DNA of 40,568 nucleotides, taken from positions 1 to 40,568 of the forward strand of contig JAFRSR010000425.1 of the NCBI GenBank assembly GCA_017427485.1. Direction: 5' to 3'. Position numbers and translations under genes: made by a program. The notes under the pieces are model-generated. The model had not been told where the DNA came from. It did no database searches and worked only from the letters and a program-made list of their open reading frames with translations. The stretch is from Kiritimatiellia bacterium. Lineage in GTDB: Bacteria; Verrucomicrobiota; Kiritimatiellia; RFP12; UBA1067. Of the stretch, positions 1-7,768 are shown piece by piece. Numbering within the stretch: the first letter of the stretch is position 1; every line of letters starts with the position of its first letter.

Positions 1-39
1 AAATTCGTCATTTCATTTTCCATGCACTCCGTTATATAT

Positions 40-213
40 CACGCAGAGGTGCAGAGAGGCAGAGTTTTAAGAGATTACGTCGCTTAATTGGTGTCGTAGT
101 TGTTTTCACCAATTGGGTGAAAGAAATTTCCTGGTCGTTTCGTGTCATATCTTTCTTTTCCTTCTGATTTTTGACTTTTCTCTGCGCTCTCCGCCTCTCT
201 GCGTCTCTGCGTG
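40..213. repeat. Long imperfect inverted repeat with CGCAGAG-type arms
   Basis: The left arm (about 40-65) and right arm (189-213) are reverse complements with about three mismatches over 25 nt. Both consist of tandem CGCAGAG/GCAGAGAGG units. The AT-richer interior contains a perfect 8-bp hairpin, 86-93 (AATTGGTG) against 107-114. The architecture matches the 7526-7711 element: short G/A-rich tandem units at the outer ends and a smaller hairpin inside. A 63-codon ORF across it has low-complexity composition and is not credible as a gene. It sits directly downstream of the 239-3061 gene and could be a non-autonomous mobile repeat or could fold at the end of that transcript. Confidence 0.6.
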
Positions 214-238
214 AGACATTCAACTAACGAGTATAGGA

Positions 239-3061
239 TTACTGGATAGGGATTGACACGCCAACCCGGTAGAACGCCCTGTCTGGTGGGCGGTCTAGGC
301 TGGCATCGATCAGCTGCACGGACTTGCCTGTGCCGATCGCCTCGGCGGCCTTGGCGTTGACGGGAACGAAAGTTCCATCGAGGTCGGTCGCCCGTTTGAG
401 TACATAGCGGAGATTCTCAAACGTCGCGACCGACACCGAAAAACCGTCCGCACCATCTCCGGCCTGCACGCCCTCCAAAACCGGCGGCTTGAGCGTCAGC
501 GAGAACTCCCCTTCCGTAGTCCCTTCGGCGAGTCCCTCGAATGCGGCGCCGGGGATCTTCGCGCCGTTCACCACAACCTCAAACCTGGGGTCGTCCTTGA
601 GGTTCTCAAGCGCTACCGGCGCGGCTACGCTGTCGGGATGGATCACATATACGCCGCCGATGTTCTCCACCTTTCCGCCCGTGCATATGCCCTCCTTGGT
701 GAGGTCCCGCGCAATGGAAAGCTTCCTGCTGCCGGCATAGTAGTTGAAGGTGTAGTAGCCGCTCTCGCTGAGGTGCAGGGGACAACTCGCCCGCGCCGCG
801 AGCGGAACGCGGTCGCAGTAATCCGCAATAGCCGTCTCGCTGGCGTATGTCGTGTTCGTGGCGGTCACTCTTATCGAATAGTCTCCGGCCTCGAAGCGAC
901 GAGTGAGCGAGAAGACGTCCTTCGCACCGGTCTTCTCAAACGCCGCCTCTCCGTCGTCCCAGACGAGATGGTAGATTGAGGCGCCGGAAGAGAGCGTGTC
1001 TTCGCGATAATATGTGACGTCGCAGGTGCCGTTGGAGTTTTTGACGAACGTGAGGGTTCTGTAGGAACCGTCGGCATTCGCCGCGCCGATTGTGGCTTTC
1101 GCTCCGGCAGGGGCGTCGGGATCCATCGTCACCTGCTGCCCGCTGACCGTCACGAATCCCGGCCACGTCGTGTCGCCTTCCAGTATCGGCGTGGCGTTGA
1201 GGTTCAGGGAGAACGACGTTACGATCTCCGACATCCTCAAGACCGCACCCGACTGGGCGGGGAATGGTCCGTATGAGACATACGTGGTCTTCTTACTGTA
1301 GTTTGGATTGAGCGTGAGCTTCCCGGGGAACGCGCGAGCCGTAAGCCCGGAGATGTCGGCATCCAGATCCTTCGCGATTTGCGAAAAGCGGACTATCGTT
1401 TCCTTTATCGCGCCATTTGCCACGACGAACGAACTGTTGTTGCTGAGGTTAAGCACATACTTTATGAACCCCGCATGTTCCACCGGGTCGAGTTCGATTT
1501 TCGCGCTCGCGCTCCCGCCTACGGGATAATACTCCAGCTCGTTGGTGCCGGACTCGAGATGGAGCGTTCCCTGAACGGTTATCTTGTCGCTGTTGAGGAG
1601 AGTGTGGATTATGCGGTACGTGCCATCGGCGAGCACCGTCGGGACTGCGAAAGGAGCGGAGAGGACTGGCTCTTCGGCAGGCTCTTCGAGGATATACTCG
1701 GCGAGGGTCTTGCGCTGAAGGTCCCTGAGGAGTTCAGGCCACCGCGTCGGCAGTTCGAGCGCGACCGTCACGCTCTTCCCGCCCGGCATGACCTGGGTCT
1801 TGTTGCGCGAGGCGTCGCCTGTGACGAATATGCGCATGTTCCCGCCTTTCATCACGGCGCCGGTCATGATCCTCGGATTGGTGATGCCGTCGATCCAAGG
1901 CGGCGCGTCCGTGACGCGCGCATCCTCCTCTTCAGCCGCCACGAGCGCGTCATAGACTTCGTCGTAGGTCTTTCCGGAAGAGAGAACGCCGCCTGTATCT
2001 GAATAGCAGTAGGCGAAAGCGCGCATCGCCATCGGGCGCCTCGCGTTCTCGGCTACGGCTTCGGAAAGGGACTCTTTCGTGCGGTAGTACGAGCCGAGGA
2101 CGGCCGCAACGGGCGGAGTTATGAGCAGCGTCCGCCTCGTACCCGCATACGTCGCCGTGTCGGCAGCGCCAAGCCCGCCGATGTTCTTCTCCGTCACGTC
2201 CCACGCGATGAGCTTCATTATCTCCTCTGGGATGTCTGTTGCGGGCGTGGAGTTGTTGCCCCACATGTTGAAGGACGTCATCGTGACGGTGTTGTCGTTC
2301 AGCCTATACCCCTGCTGGACGTGATACGGTTCCCAGCCGGCCGCAAGGCATGCCTCGTCATCCTCGGCCAGGACGAGCGCCTGCACCGTCCCGAACGTGC
2401 CGCCGCGATTGTGCGGAATACCCGCCAGGTTTATCATCGCGAGCTCTATGAAGCGCGACAGGCAGATGTTGACCTCCTCGGTCGTCATGCCCTGCCCGTG
2501 GTCAACGCCCACCTGGCGCGCGACGGGGCCGTTCAGGAACGCGAGCGGCACGCGAGTGCCGTCGGAGATCTCCCGCAGGTATTCCTCGTCGGCCATCGCC
2601 TTCACGAACGCGGTGCAGATCGGCAGGAGGTCCGCCGTGCAGCCGGACATCACCGCGTTCACTGCGATCTGGTACGGCGTGACACCGCGACCGTTGAGCG
2701 TGACGATCGGCTCGTGGTCGGCGCTTGTCGCGTAGCGCATGAACTTCTCGACTTTGATGGTCGTAGGCGGGACTATCGAAAGGCCGTCCGTCCAGCCCCT
2801 TGCATCGAAGAGCGCCTGGACCTGGTAGTACGCGCCGGTGTACACGACTGTCGCGCCGGTATTCTCGGTGTTTACGGGCGAGACGACCTTGAAGCGGTTG
2901 TTGTCCGGCTCCAGGCAGTCGCAGTCGTCCTCGGCGCAGTTAAGGTCTTCGTAGTGGCCTTCGTAGTCGTCGTCGTATCTCGCATTCGACGCCAGCGGAA
3001 AAGTCGCGGCGAGGAGGATGGCCGGCAGGACGCGGAACGGAAATTCAAAAAGCTTTTTCAT
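239..3061 (-). CDS. Large exported protein with GWTDGL-VPPT domain, UGSC domain missing, long beta-rich C-terminus
   Basis: This 940-aa protein begins with a signal peptide (MKKLFEFPFRVLPAILLAA, cleavage near SNA) and then an acidic Cys-rich stretch. From about residue 70 to 440 it matches the second domain of the two neighbouring paralogues: GWTDGLSIVPPT, AVNAVMSGC, NGPVARQVG, GGTFGTVQALVLAEDD, NMWGNN and TGDASRNK. The short VVSPV motif that precedes the UGSC-like domain in the paralogues is kept, but it runs straight into the second domain, so the UGSC domain appears to have been lost. Residues 440-940 are a beta-rich extension unlike the paralogues, ending in a segment (RYVLKRATDLDG) of the kind common at the C-termini of large extracellular proteins. 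An AGGTG sequence lies about 8 nt before the ATG. Biochemical function is unknown; envelope or extracellular location is inferred. Confidence 0.8.
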   Translation of the reverse strand: MKKLFEFPFRVLPAILLAATFPLASNARYDDDYEGHYEDLNCAEDDCDCLEPDNNRFKVVSPVNTENTGATVVYTGAYYQVQALFDARGWTDGLSIVPPTTIKVEKFMRYATSADHEPIVTLNGRGVTPYQIAVNAVMSGCTADLLPICTAFVKAMADEEYLREISDGTRVPLAFLNGPVARQVGVDHGQGMTTEEVNICLSRFIELAMINLAGIPHNRGGTFGTVQALVLAEDDEACLAAGWEPYHVQQGYRLNDNTVTMTSFNMWGNNSTPATDIPEEIMKLIAWDVTEKNIGGLGAADTATYAGTRRTLLITPPVAAVLGSYYRTKESLSEAVAENARRPMAMRAFAYCYSDTGGVLSSGKTYDEVYDALVAAEEEDARVTDAPPWIDGITNPRIMTGAVMKGGNMRIFVTGDASRNKTQVMPGGKSVTVALELPTRWPELLRDLQRKTLAEYILEEPAEEPVLSAPFAVPTVLADGTYRIIHTLLNSDKITVQGTLHLESGTNELEYYPVGGSASAKIELDPVEHAGFIKYVLNLSNNSSFVVANGAIKETIVRFSQIAKDLDADISGLTARAFPGKLTLNPNYSKKTTYVSYGPFPAQSGAVLRMSEIVTSFSLNLNATPILEGDTTWPGFVTVSGQQVTMDPDAPAGAKATIGAANADGSYRTLTFVKNSNGTCDVTYYREDTLSSGASIYHLVWDDGEAAFEKTGAKDVFSLTRRFEAGDYSIRVTATNTTYASETAIADYCDRVPLAARASCPLHLSESGYYTFNYYAGSRKLSIARDLTKEGICTGGKVENIGGVYVIHPDSVAAPVALENLKDDPRFEVVVNGAKIPGAAFEGLAEGTTEGEFSLTLKPPVLEGVQAGDGADGFSVSVATFENLRYVLKRATDLDGTFVPVNAKAAEAIGTGKSVQLIDASLDRPPDRAFYRVGVSIPIQ

Positions 3062-3091
3062 GGGGACACACCTTTTTCTTTCTGCGCTTCC

Positions 3092-5044
3092 TCAGAGATT
3101 GAATGTGCTGATCAGCGGATAGCCGAGCCCTGTCATCAGCGCATCCCAGTTGTCGGGCTTGTAGTCGTCCGCCTTGTAGATCACGCAGTCGCCGCCCGGC
3201 ATGACGAGCGCCTCGGCCGCCGCATCCCCGCCGGAGACGATGATGTGCGTGCGGGTGTTGTACTGCTGGCCTTCGGACGCCCTGTACATCGTCTGCGCGC
3301 AGTCTATCTCGCCAAACGGGACGATGGGCGCGAGCCACGCCGGGGCGGGCTTGGCCGTGACGATGTCCGCCTCCACGTTTTCGGTGGATTCGCCGCCTTT
3401 GAGCGCCTGGTAGTATTCGTCGAACGTCCTGTTCAGATGTATCTTGCTGCCGGTGTTGGCCCAGTAGTGCGCGTATGTCCGCATCCACAGCGGACGCGAC
3501 GCCGCGTCGACGAGCGCATTCTCGAGCGCGGCCTTGCTCGCGTAGCTTCGTGCGAGGATCTGCGCGGCGGGCTTTGTCATGACTATCAGGCGCGGCACGC
3601 GGGGGTTCGTATTGCCGAGCGCGTTCTGCTGCTTCTCCGTGATTTCCCAGGCGAGCATTTCCATCGCCTTTTCGGGGGCGTCCGTGCCGATGGCGATCGG
3701 GTTCCCCCATGTCATCGTCGAGCCGCAGATTATCCAGTTTGAGTTCCGGGCATTGTATCTGTTGGAATACGACTCCTGGTACGTCGTCCATCCGGCGTCC
3801 AGGCAGGCCGCCTCGTCTTCCGCGAGCACGAACGGCATCATGTAGCCGAAGGTGCCCATGCGGTTTTCCTTTATCTTGTAGCCGGCGAGATTCAGGAACG
3901 CGAGCGCCATGAAGCGTCCGAGCTTTTTGTTCGCAGGTGCGTTGATTCCGCCGGGGCCCGAGGAGAAGCCAAGCTGACGCGACATCGGGCCGTTGACTAT
4001 CACGTAAGGCGTCCAGGCGTGGGTGCTCTGGAGCGGCTGGTAGAAATTGCCGTTCCCCATGCATCGCGTGATCGCCATGCAGAGCGGCATGTATTCCGGC
4101 GGGCAGCCCGCCATTATCGCGTTCACCGCCACGTGGTATGCCGTGACGGCACGGTACGCGGGCGGAATGCCGCCCGGCGACCCGTCCGCATTCTCGTAGA
4201 CATACTGCTCGGCATCGTACTTCGTGAATGAAAGGTAGTGCCGGACCTTAGCGTCGGTCGGCGGCACGACCGTCAGGCCGTCGGCCATCTCGTTCACCCT
4301 GTAGAACTCCTGCACGCGCTGGAACGAGCCGGTGAAGACGGTGTCGTCGTACTTCTGGCTGCCGACCTGCGCGGCGATTTCGTCGGCTTCTTCCTGGGTA
4401 AGCTGCGTCGTAAGGCCGGCCACAACCTGATCGTACAGGATGTAGCGGGCCTTGTACTGCTGCTCCGCCGTCGTGTCGGCCGCGAATGCGCCCGGGTAGG
4501 CGGCGGTCCGCACAACCGGTATGCCGCGGTTGAAGCCAGTGGATTTTATCTGCGCGATAAACGACTCCGCGCCGACTACCACGGCGGGGATGCCGATCAC
4601 CTCGGCGGCCAGTCCGTTGCCCGTCTCCTTCACCGTGCAGATGCCGCAACCGCAGTTGCCGGAAATTACGGCGTCGACATTGTACTTCCTGAGGTTCTCC
4701 TGGAACTCCAACGTCTGCGCGCTGGGATTCAGGGGATTGTACGGACCGCCCTTGCCGATTTCCTCCATGAAGTATATCTTGCAGTGGAACTCCTCCACCA
4801 ACATGTCCCTCAGGACTGCGTGGGTAACGGCGGCGGAGAAGCTCCCGCCCACGAGCGCAATCGTCTTGCCCTCAAGCGTGTCGAGGCGCGGCGGCTGCGT
4901 TATCATCGCCACCGATGAGCCTGTAGGCACTGGCGAGACGATGTCGTAGGAATTCTTCGCCGGTTCGAGACTTGCGTCCTCGGCGAACGCAAACATACAC
5001 ACGGACATGGCGACCGCAAGCGATTCTAAAATCTTTGTATTCAT
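3092..5044 (-). CDS. Exported UGSC-like domain protein, Cys form (CGIC)
   Basis: The start is placed at ATG 5044 (MNTKILES) rather than the in-frame ATG at 5059: GGAG sits 9 nt upstream and the signal peptide (ending CMFAFAEDA) then begins directly. Next comes a VSPVP motif and a UGSC-like domain (about residues 50-210: GKTIALVGGSFSAAVTH, then GNCGCGIC, then EVIGIPAVVV). In selenoprotein members of this family the motif is U-G-S-C; here it reads C133-G-I-C136, so no selenocysteine is needed. The second domain (about 250-650) has the DGLTVVPPT, AVNAIMAGCPPEYMP, NGPMSRQLGF and NRMGTFGYMMPF motifs shared with the 239-3061 and 5452-7473 genes. A thiol redox or sulfur/selenium-linked role is an inference from the CxxC-like motif. 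It is 30 nt upstream of the 940-aa paralogue and probably co-transcribed with it. Confidence 0.82.
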   Translation of the reverse strand: MNTKILESLAVAMSVCMFAFAEDASLEPAKNSYDIVSPVPTGSSVAMITQPPRLDTLEGKTIALVGGSFSAAVTHAVLRDMLVEEFHCKIYFMEEIGKGGPYNPLNPSAQTLEFQENLRKYNVDAVISGNCGCGICTVKETGNGLAAEVIGIPAVVVGAESFIAQIKSTGFNRGIPVVRTAAYPGAFAADTTAEQQYKARYILYDQVVAGLTTQLTQEEADEIAAQVGSQKYDDTVFTGSFQRVQEFYRVNEMADGLTVVPPTDAKVRHYLSFTKYDAEQYVYENADGSPGGIPPAYRAVTAYHVAVNAIMAGCPPEYMPLCMAITRCMGNGNFYQPLQSTHAWTPYVIVNGPMSRQLGFSSGPGGINAPANKKLGRFMALAFLNLAGYKIKENRMGTFGYMMPFVLAEDEAACLDAGWTTYQESYSNRYNARNSNWIICGSTMTWGNPIAIGTDAPEKAMEMLAWEITEKQQNALGNTNPRVPRLIVMTKPAAQILARSYASKAALENALVDAASRPLWMRTYAHYWANTGSKIHLNRTFDEYYQALKGGESTENVEADIVTAKPAPAWLAPIVPFGEIDCAQTMYRASEGQQYNTRTHIIVSGGDAAAEALVMPGGDCVIYKADDYKPDNWDALMTGLGYPLISTFNL

Positions 5045-5071
5045 TGCCTTAATCTCCATATAAAACCATTT

Positions 5072-5291
5072 TCACCTAAACAGCCACTTCCATGCGTCGT
5101 TTTTCGAGTACGCGGCGGCTTCCGATTCGATGTGCCCTGTCTTGTTGAGTGTTTCGATCTTCATGCGGCCTGGCACCTTGGTGTTGACGGCTTCTGCGAA
5201 CGCCTTGCCGCGGCGGCGGGGCGCCGAATACTGCCGTGCAAGTGCAGACCGTAGCCGACAGCAAAAACAATATAATTACTATATTCTTCAT
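5072..5291 (-). pseudogene. Small exported protein, apparently frameshifted
   Basis: ATG 5291 has AAAGGA 8 nt upstream and encodes a clear signal peptide (MKNIVIILFLLSATV, then VFGA). After the GCGCCCCG run near 5215-5225 the annotated frame becomes Arg-rich and nonsensical. Removing one C from the CCCC run switches to a frame that reads GKAFAEAVNTKVPG, then IETLNKTGHIESEAAAYSK and ends KWLFR-TGA at 5072, giving about 72 aa. That frame looks like genuine protein. Either the gene is broken or the base is a sequencing error. It lies 27 nt upstream of the UGSC-like gene on the same strand, so it was probably the first gene of that transcript. Family not recognised. Confidence 0.5.
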
Positions 5292-5330
5292 GTTATGCGT
5301 CCTTTCTTTGAACTATTGGCGTTGTCGCTC

Positions 5331-5423
5331 CATGGATAAGAACGCGAACGCTGAGACTAATCTACACAGATTTTTGACATTATTTTTTGTAGATTCTCGC
5401 CAGCGGCTGCGTTCTTATGCATG
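5331..5423. repeat. Nested inverted repeat between divergent genes
   Basis: The outer arms 5331-5345 and 5409-5423 are complementary at 14 of 15 positions (CATGGATAAGAACGC against GCGTTCTTATGCATG). The inner arms 5359-5366 (AATCTACA) and 5388-5395 (TGTAGATT) pair perfectly. The sequence between the two levels also pairs partly (CGCTG, GAGA). The AT-rich loop (about 5367-5387) contains TTGACA at 5374-5379 on the plus strand, although no good -10 follows at normal spacing. The repeat sits in the 160-bp region from which the small exported ORF and the 673-aa UGSC protein diverge. It may be a shared regulatory structure or a miniature mobile element. Confidence 0.6.
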
Positions 5424-5451
5424 TCTGAAATCATGCGAAAGGATCTGACAG

Positions 5452-7473
5452 ATGAGAACGATAATAGGAATCGCGACGGCGGCAATAGCCGCAAGTGTCG
5501 TAGCGGCGGAATGTAAAGACGGAATATGCCCGCTGCCAGCCGGCGGGGAGGCGACGTACACTGTCTTGTCGCCCGTGCCGGAGTCCGCCGTGGAGCCGAT
5601 CAAGTCCGCGACGCGCCTCAAGTCCCTGGACGGCAAGACGATCGCGCTCGTGGGCGGCAGCTTCATGGCCAATGTCACGCATCCCGAGCTGAAGCGGCTC
5701 ATCCTCGCCGAATATCCGAAGGCTAAGATCTATCTGCTGAGCGAAATTGGCTCGGCAGGGCCCTACCCGCGCCCGGGCGTGGTGCGGCGCGAGAAGGACG
5801 AGTTCCAGCGCAAGCTGAAGGAGTTCAAGATTGATGCCGTCATCTCCGGCAACGGCGGGTGCGGACTCTGCACGCCGAAGGAGACGGGCTCGTGCATCGC
5901 CGCCGAAGTGCTGGGCATTCCGTCCGTGATGATCGCCGCACCAGGGTTCGTGAAACAGGCGAAAAGCGCGGCAGCTTCGGCGGGGCTCTCTGAGCTGCGC
6001 GTCGCGGAATATCCGGGTGCGTTCGCAAGCCACACGCGCGAGGAGCTTCTCGCAAACACGCGCAAGGTGCTGTGGCCGCAGGTGAAGGAAGGATTGACAG
6101 GTAGGGCGGGGCGTCCTCGACCCGCCGATACGGCGCGTCCGGAGGCCGCGCCCTACCAGAATGACGGCAGGGTTTCCGGCACCCTCGCCGAGATCCAGCG
6201 CATTTTCCTCGATTCTGGCTGGACCGACGGGCTGCCCGTGGTGCCGCCGACGGAACAGGCCGTCGCCGAGTTCCTGCGGTTCACCGACCTGCCGCCCGAC
6301 CAGTCGCTCGGCGCGATCCCGCCCGCGCAGCGCGACGTGACCGTCCGGCACGTGGCCGTGAACGGCGTGATGGCGGGATGCCCACCCGAGTTCATGCCGT
6401 TCCTCCTCGCGTTCGTCGAGGCGATGAAGGACGGCGACTTCCGCCGGACGCTCGCCTCAACCCATGCGTGGACGCCCTACTGCTGGCTGAACGGCCCCGT
6501 CGCCCGCCAGCTGGGCTTCGACTGCGGGCAAGGCGAGATCTCTGAACCGAAGAACGCCGTCCTCGGGCGCTTCATCAACCTCGCCCTGCTCAACCTCGGC
6601 GGCTACCGCGTGAAGGAGAACCGCATGGGCTCGTTCGGCTACCTGATGCCGTGGTGCCTCGTGGAGGACGAGGCCGCCGCGCTGAAAATCGGCTGGAAGC
6701 CGTACCACATGCAGCGCGGCTACTCCGTCGACGACTCCACGCTCACCGCCGCCTCATCGATCAACTGGGGAAACAACCTCGTACCCGCATCGTCCGACGG
6801 CGAACGCATCAAGGACATGATGGCGTGGGACGCCGTAGAGAAGTCGCAGATGGCTGTCGCGAGCGGCATGCCCTGCACCTACCGCACGTTCTTCGTCACG
6901 GAGGGCGTCGCACGCGACCTCGCGAAGACCTACCAGACGAAAGACGCGCTCTGCCGGGCGCTGGAGGACGCCGCGCGCATCCCGCTCGGCGCGCGCGCGT
7001 TCGCGAACTATTGGGGCAACCCCGGCAGCGCGTTCGATCCCGAGCGATATCCGCTCTCACGCCACGAGGACCGAATCGCCGACAAGGAAGGCTCCGCCAC
7101 GACCCAGACGCCGCCGTGGCTCGCGTGGACGGGCGCGTCCAAGATGGAGACCGTTCCCGCGATGGCGCCGGGCAAAAGCGCGTTCGTCGTGACGGGCGAC
7201 CCGTCGCGCAACAAGTCGCTTTGCGTCCCCGGCGGCGGTTTCTCGACGATCAAGATCGCCCTTCCGAAAGCATGGGACGCGCTCATGGCCGAACGCGGAT
7301 ACAAACCGCTCTCCGACTTCCGTCTCGCAACGGATCTCACGCCGGACACGCCCCCTCCCGCGTTCCGCGATCCCTCGCGCCGCCGTCCGCCTTCGCACTC
7401 CGGCGCCCGCGGCGATTTCGACCGTGGCAATTTTGGTCGCGGCACTTATCCTCGCAGACGCCGATTCCGGTAA
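5452..7473 (+). CDS. Exported UGSC-like domain protein, Cys form (CGLC), with palindromic-repeat linker
   Basis: This 673-aa protein starts at ATG 5452 with AAAGGA 8 nt upstream. A signal peptide (MRTIIGIATAAIAASVVAA) is followed by CKDGIC, LSPVP, and a UGSC-like domain at about residues 45-210 (GKTIALVGGSFMANVTH; C137-G-L-C140 replaces U-G-S-C; EVLGIPSVMI). A linker at residues about 217-236 (GRAGRPRPADTARPEAAP) is the in-frame translation of a palindromic repeat at 6100-6157. The second domain, about 250-620, carries GWTDGLPVVPPT, VAVNGVMAGCPPEFMP, NGPVARQLGF, NRMGSFGYLMPW, NWGNN and TGDPSRNK. The C-terminal 50 residues are Arg/Pro/Gly-rich and strongly basic. It is divergent from the other two paralogues. 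Activity is unknown; a secreted thiol-based function is inferred only from the CGxC motif. Confidence 0.82.
   Translation: MRTIIGIATAAIAASVVAAECKDGICPLPAGGEATYTVLSPVPESAVEPIKSATRLKSLDGKTIALVGGSFMANVTHPELKRLILAEYPKAKIYLLSEIGSAGPYPRPGVVRREKDEFQRKLKEFKIDAVISGNGGCGLCTPKETGSCIAAEVLGIPSVMIAAPGFVKQAKSAAASAGLSELRVAEYPGAFASHTREELLANTRKVLWPQVKEGLTGRAGRPRPADTARPEAAPYQNDGRVSGTLAEIQRIFLDSGWTDGLPVVPPTEQAVAEFLRFTDLPPDQSLGAIPPAQRDVTVRHVAVNGVMAGCPPEFMPFLLAFVEAMKDGDFRRTLASTHAWTPYCWLNGPVARQLGFDCGQGEISEPKNAVLGRFINLALLNLGGYRVKENRMGSFGYLMPWCLVEDEAAALKIGWKPYHMQRGYSVDDSTLTAASSINWGNNLVPASSDGERIKDMMAWDAVEKSQMAVASGMPCTYRTFFVTEGVARDLAKTYQTKDALCRALEDAARIPLGARAFANYWGNPGSAFDPERYPLSRHEDRIADKEGSATTQTPPWLAWTGASKMETVPAMAPGKSAFVVTGDPSRNKSLCVPGGGFSTIKIALPKAWDALMAERGYKPLSDFRLATDLTPDTPPPAFRDPSRRRPPSHSGARGDFDRGNFGRGTYPRRRRFR
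6100..6157. repeat. GC-rich palindromic repeat inserted inside a coding sequence
   Basis: A 58-bp element has perfect 9-bp terminal inverted repeats, GGTAGGGCG (6100-6108) and CGCCCTACC (6149-6157), and GC-rich internal sequence that can form smaller hairpins. Its reverse complement shares GGGCGCGGCC and CCGGACGCGCC with the intergenic palindrome at 13084-13127, so the two are related copies. It encodes the linker between the two domains of the 5452-7473 protein without interrupting the frame. Confidence 0.75.
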
Positions 7474-7475
7474 TG

Positions 7476-7500
7476 TAGTCAATTGACTAGAGGCCCCTCT
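7476..7500. other. Adjacent small palindromes after the UGSC gene
   Basis: Three bases after the stop codon lies a perfect 14-bp palindrome, TAGTCAATTGACTA (7476-7489), followed by AGAGG-CC-CCTCT (7489-7500). There is no T-tract, so a Rho-independent terminator is not convincing; a protein-binding site or insertion scar is equally possible. Confidence 0.35.
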
Positions 7501-7525
7501 CGAGGCATCATGTCTGCCGACGGCA

Positions 7526-7711
7526 ACACGGAGTGCACGGAGATTTCACGGAGACAGGGAGATTGTTATGGAGAATGTGCTTCGCGCAAAGCAACAACAA
7601 TGTTTAACTGAAACAATATTTAGCTGATTGAGAGGTTTAGTCATTCTGTTGCGCGAAGCAAAACTCCAAAATGAACTCCGTGTCTCCGTGGTCACTCAAA
7701 CCTCCGTGTTA
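7526..7711. repeat. Long imperfect inverted repeat with CACGGAG-type arms
   Basis: Left-arm units AACACGGAG and CACGGAGACAGGGAG (within 7526-7561) match the reverse complement of the right arm (7676-7711), with the outer 9 bp identical and the inner 15 bp differing at one position. Further in, TGCTTCGCGCAA near 7578-7590 pairs with TTGCGCGAAGCA near 7649-7660. This makes an approximately 186-bp hairpin-forming element. It fills most of the 295-bp gap between the UGSC gene and the kinase; apart from this element and the kinase promoter I see nothing else in that gap. Confidence 0.6.
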
Positions 7712-7748
7712 GCGCCGCAGGCCAAATACCCGCAAAACAGTAAAAAGA

Positions 7749-7757
7749 TGGTATAAT
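7749..7757 (+). promoter_or_regulatory. Extended -10 promoter of the kinase gene
   Basis: TGGTATAAT has the extended -10 form TGnTATAAT, with the consensus hexamer at 7752-7757. No good -35 is visible. The expected start point, about 7764, leaves only about 5 nt before the GTG start codon, so the mRNA would be almost leaderless. Confidence 0.55.
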
Positions 7758-7768
7758 GTAGCCCACAC

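Noticed and set aside
3045..4064. Minus-strand 339-codon frame overlapping the UGSC gene
   Set aside because: Arg/Gly-rich shadow frame of the real 3092-5044 gene; no motifs.
5374..5402. TTGACA at 5374 as the plus-strand promoter of the 673-aa gene
   Set aside because: No acceptable -10 at 16-18 bp; TAGATT is only 10 bp away.
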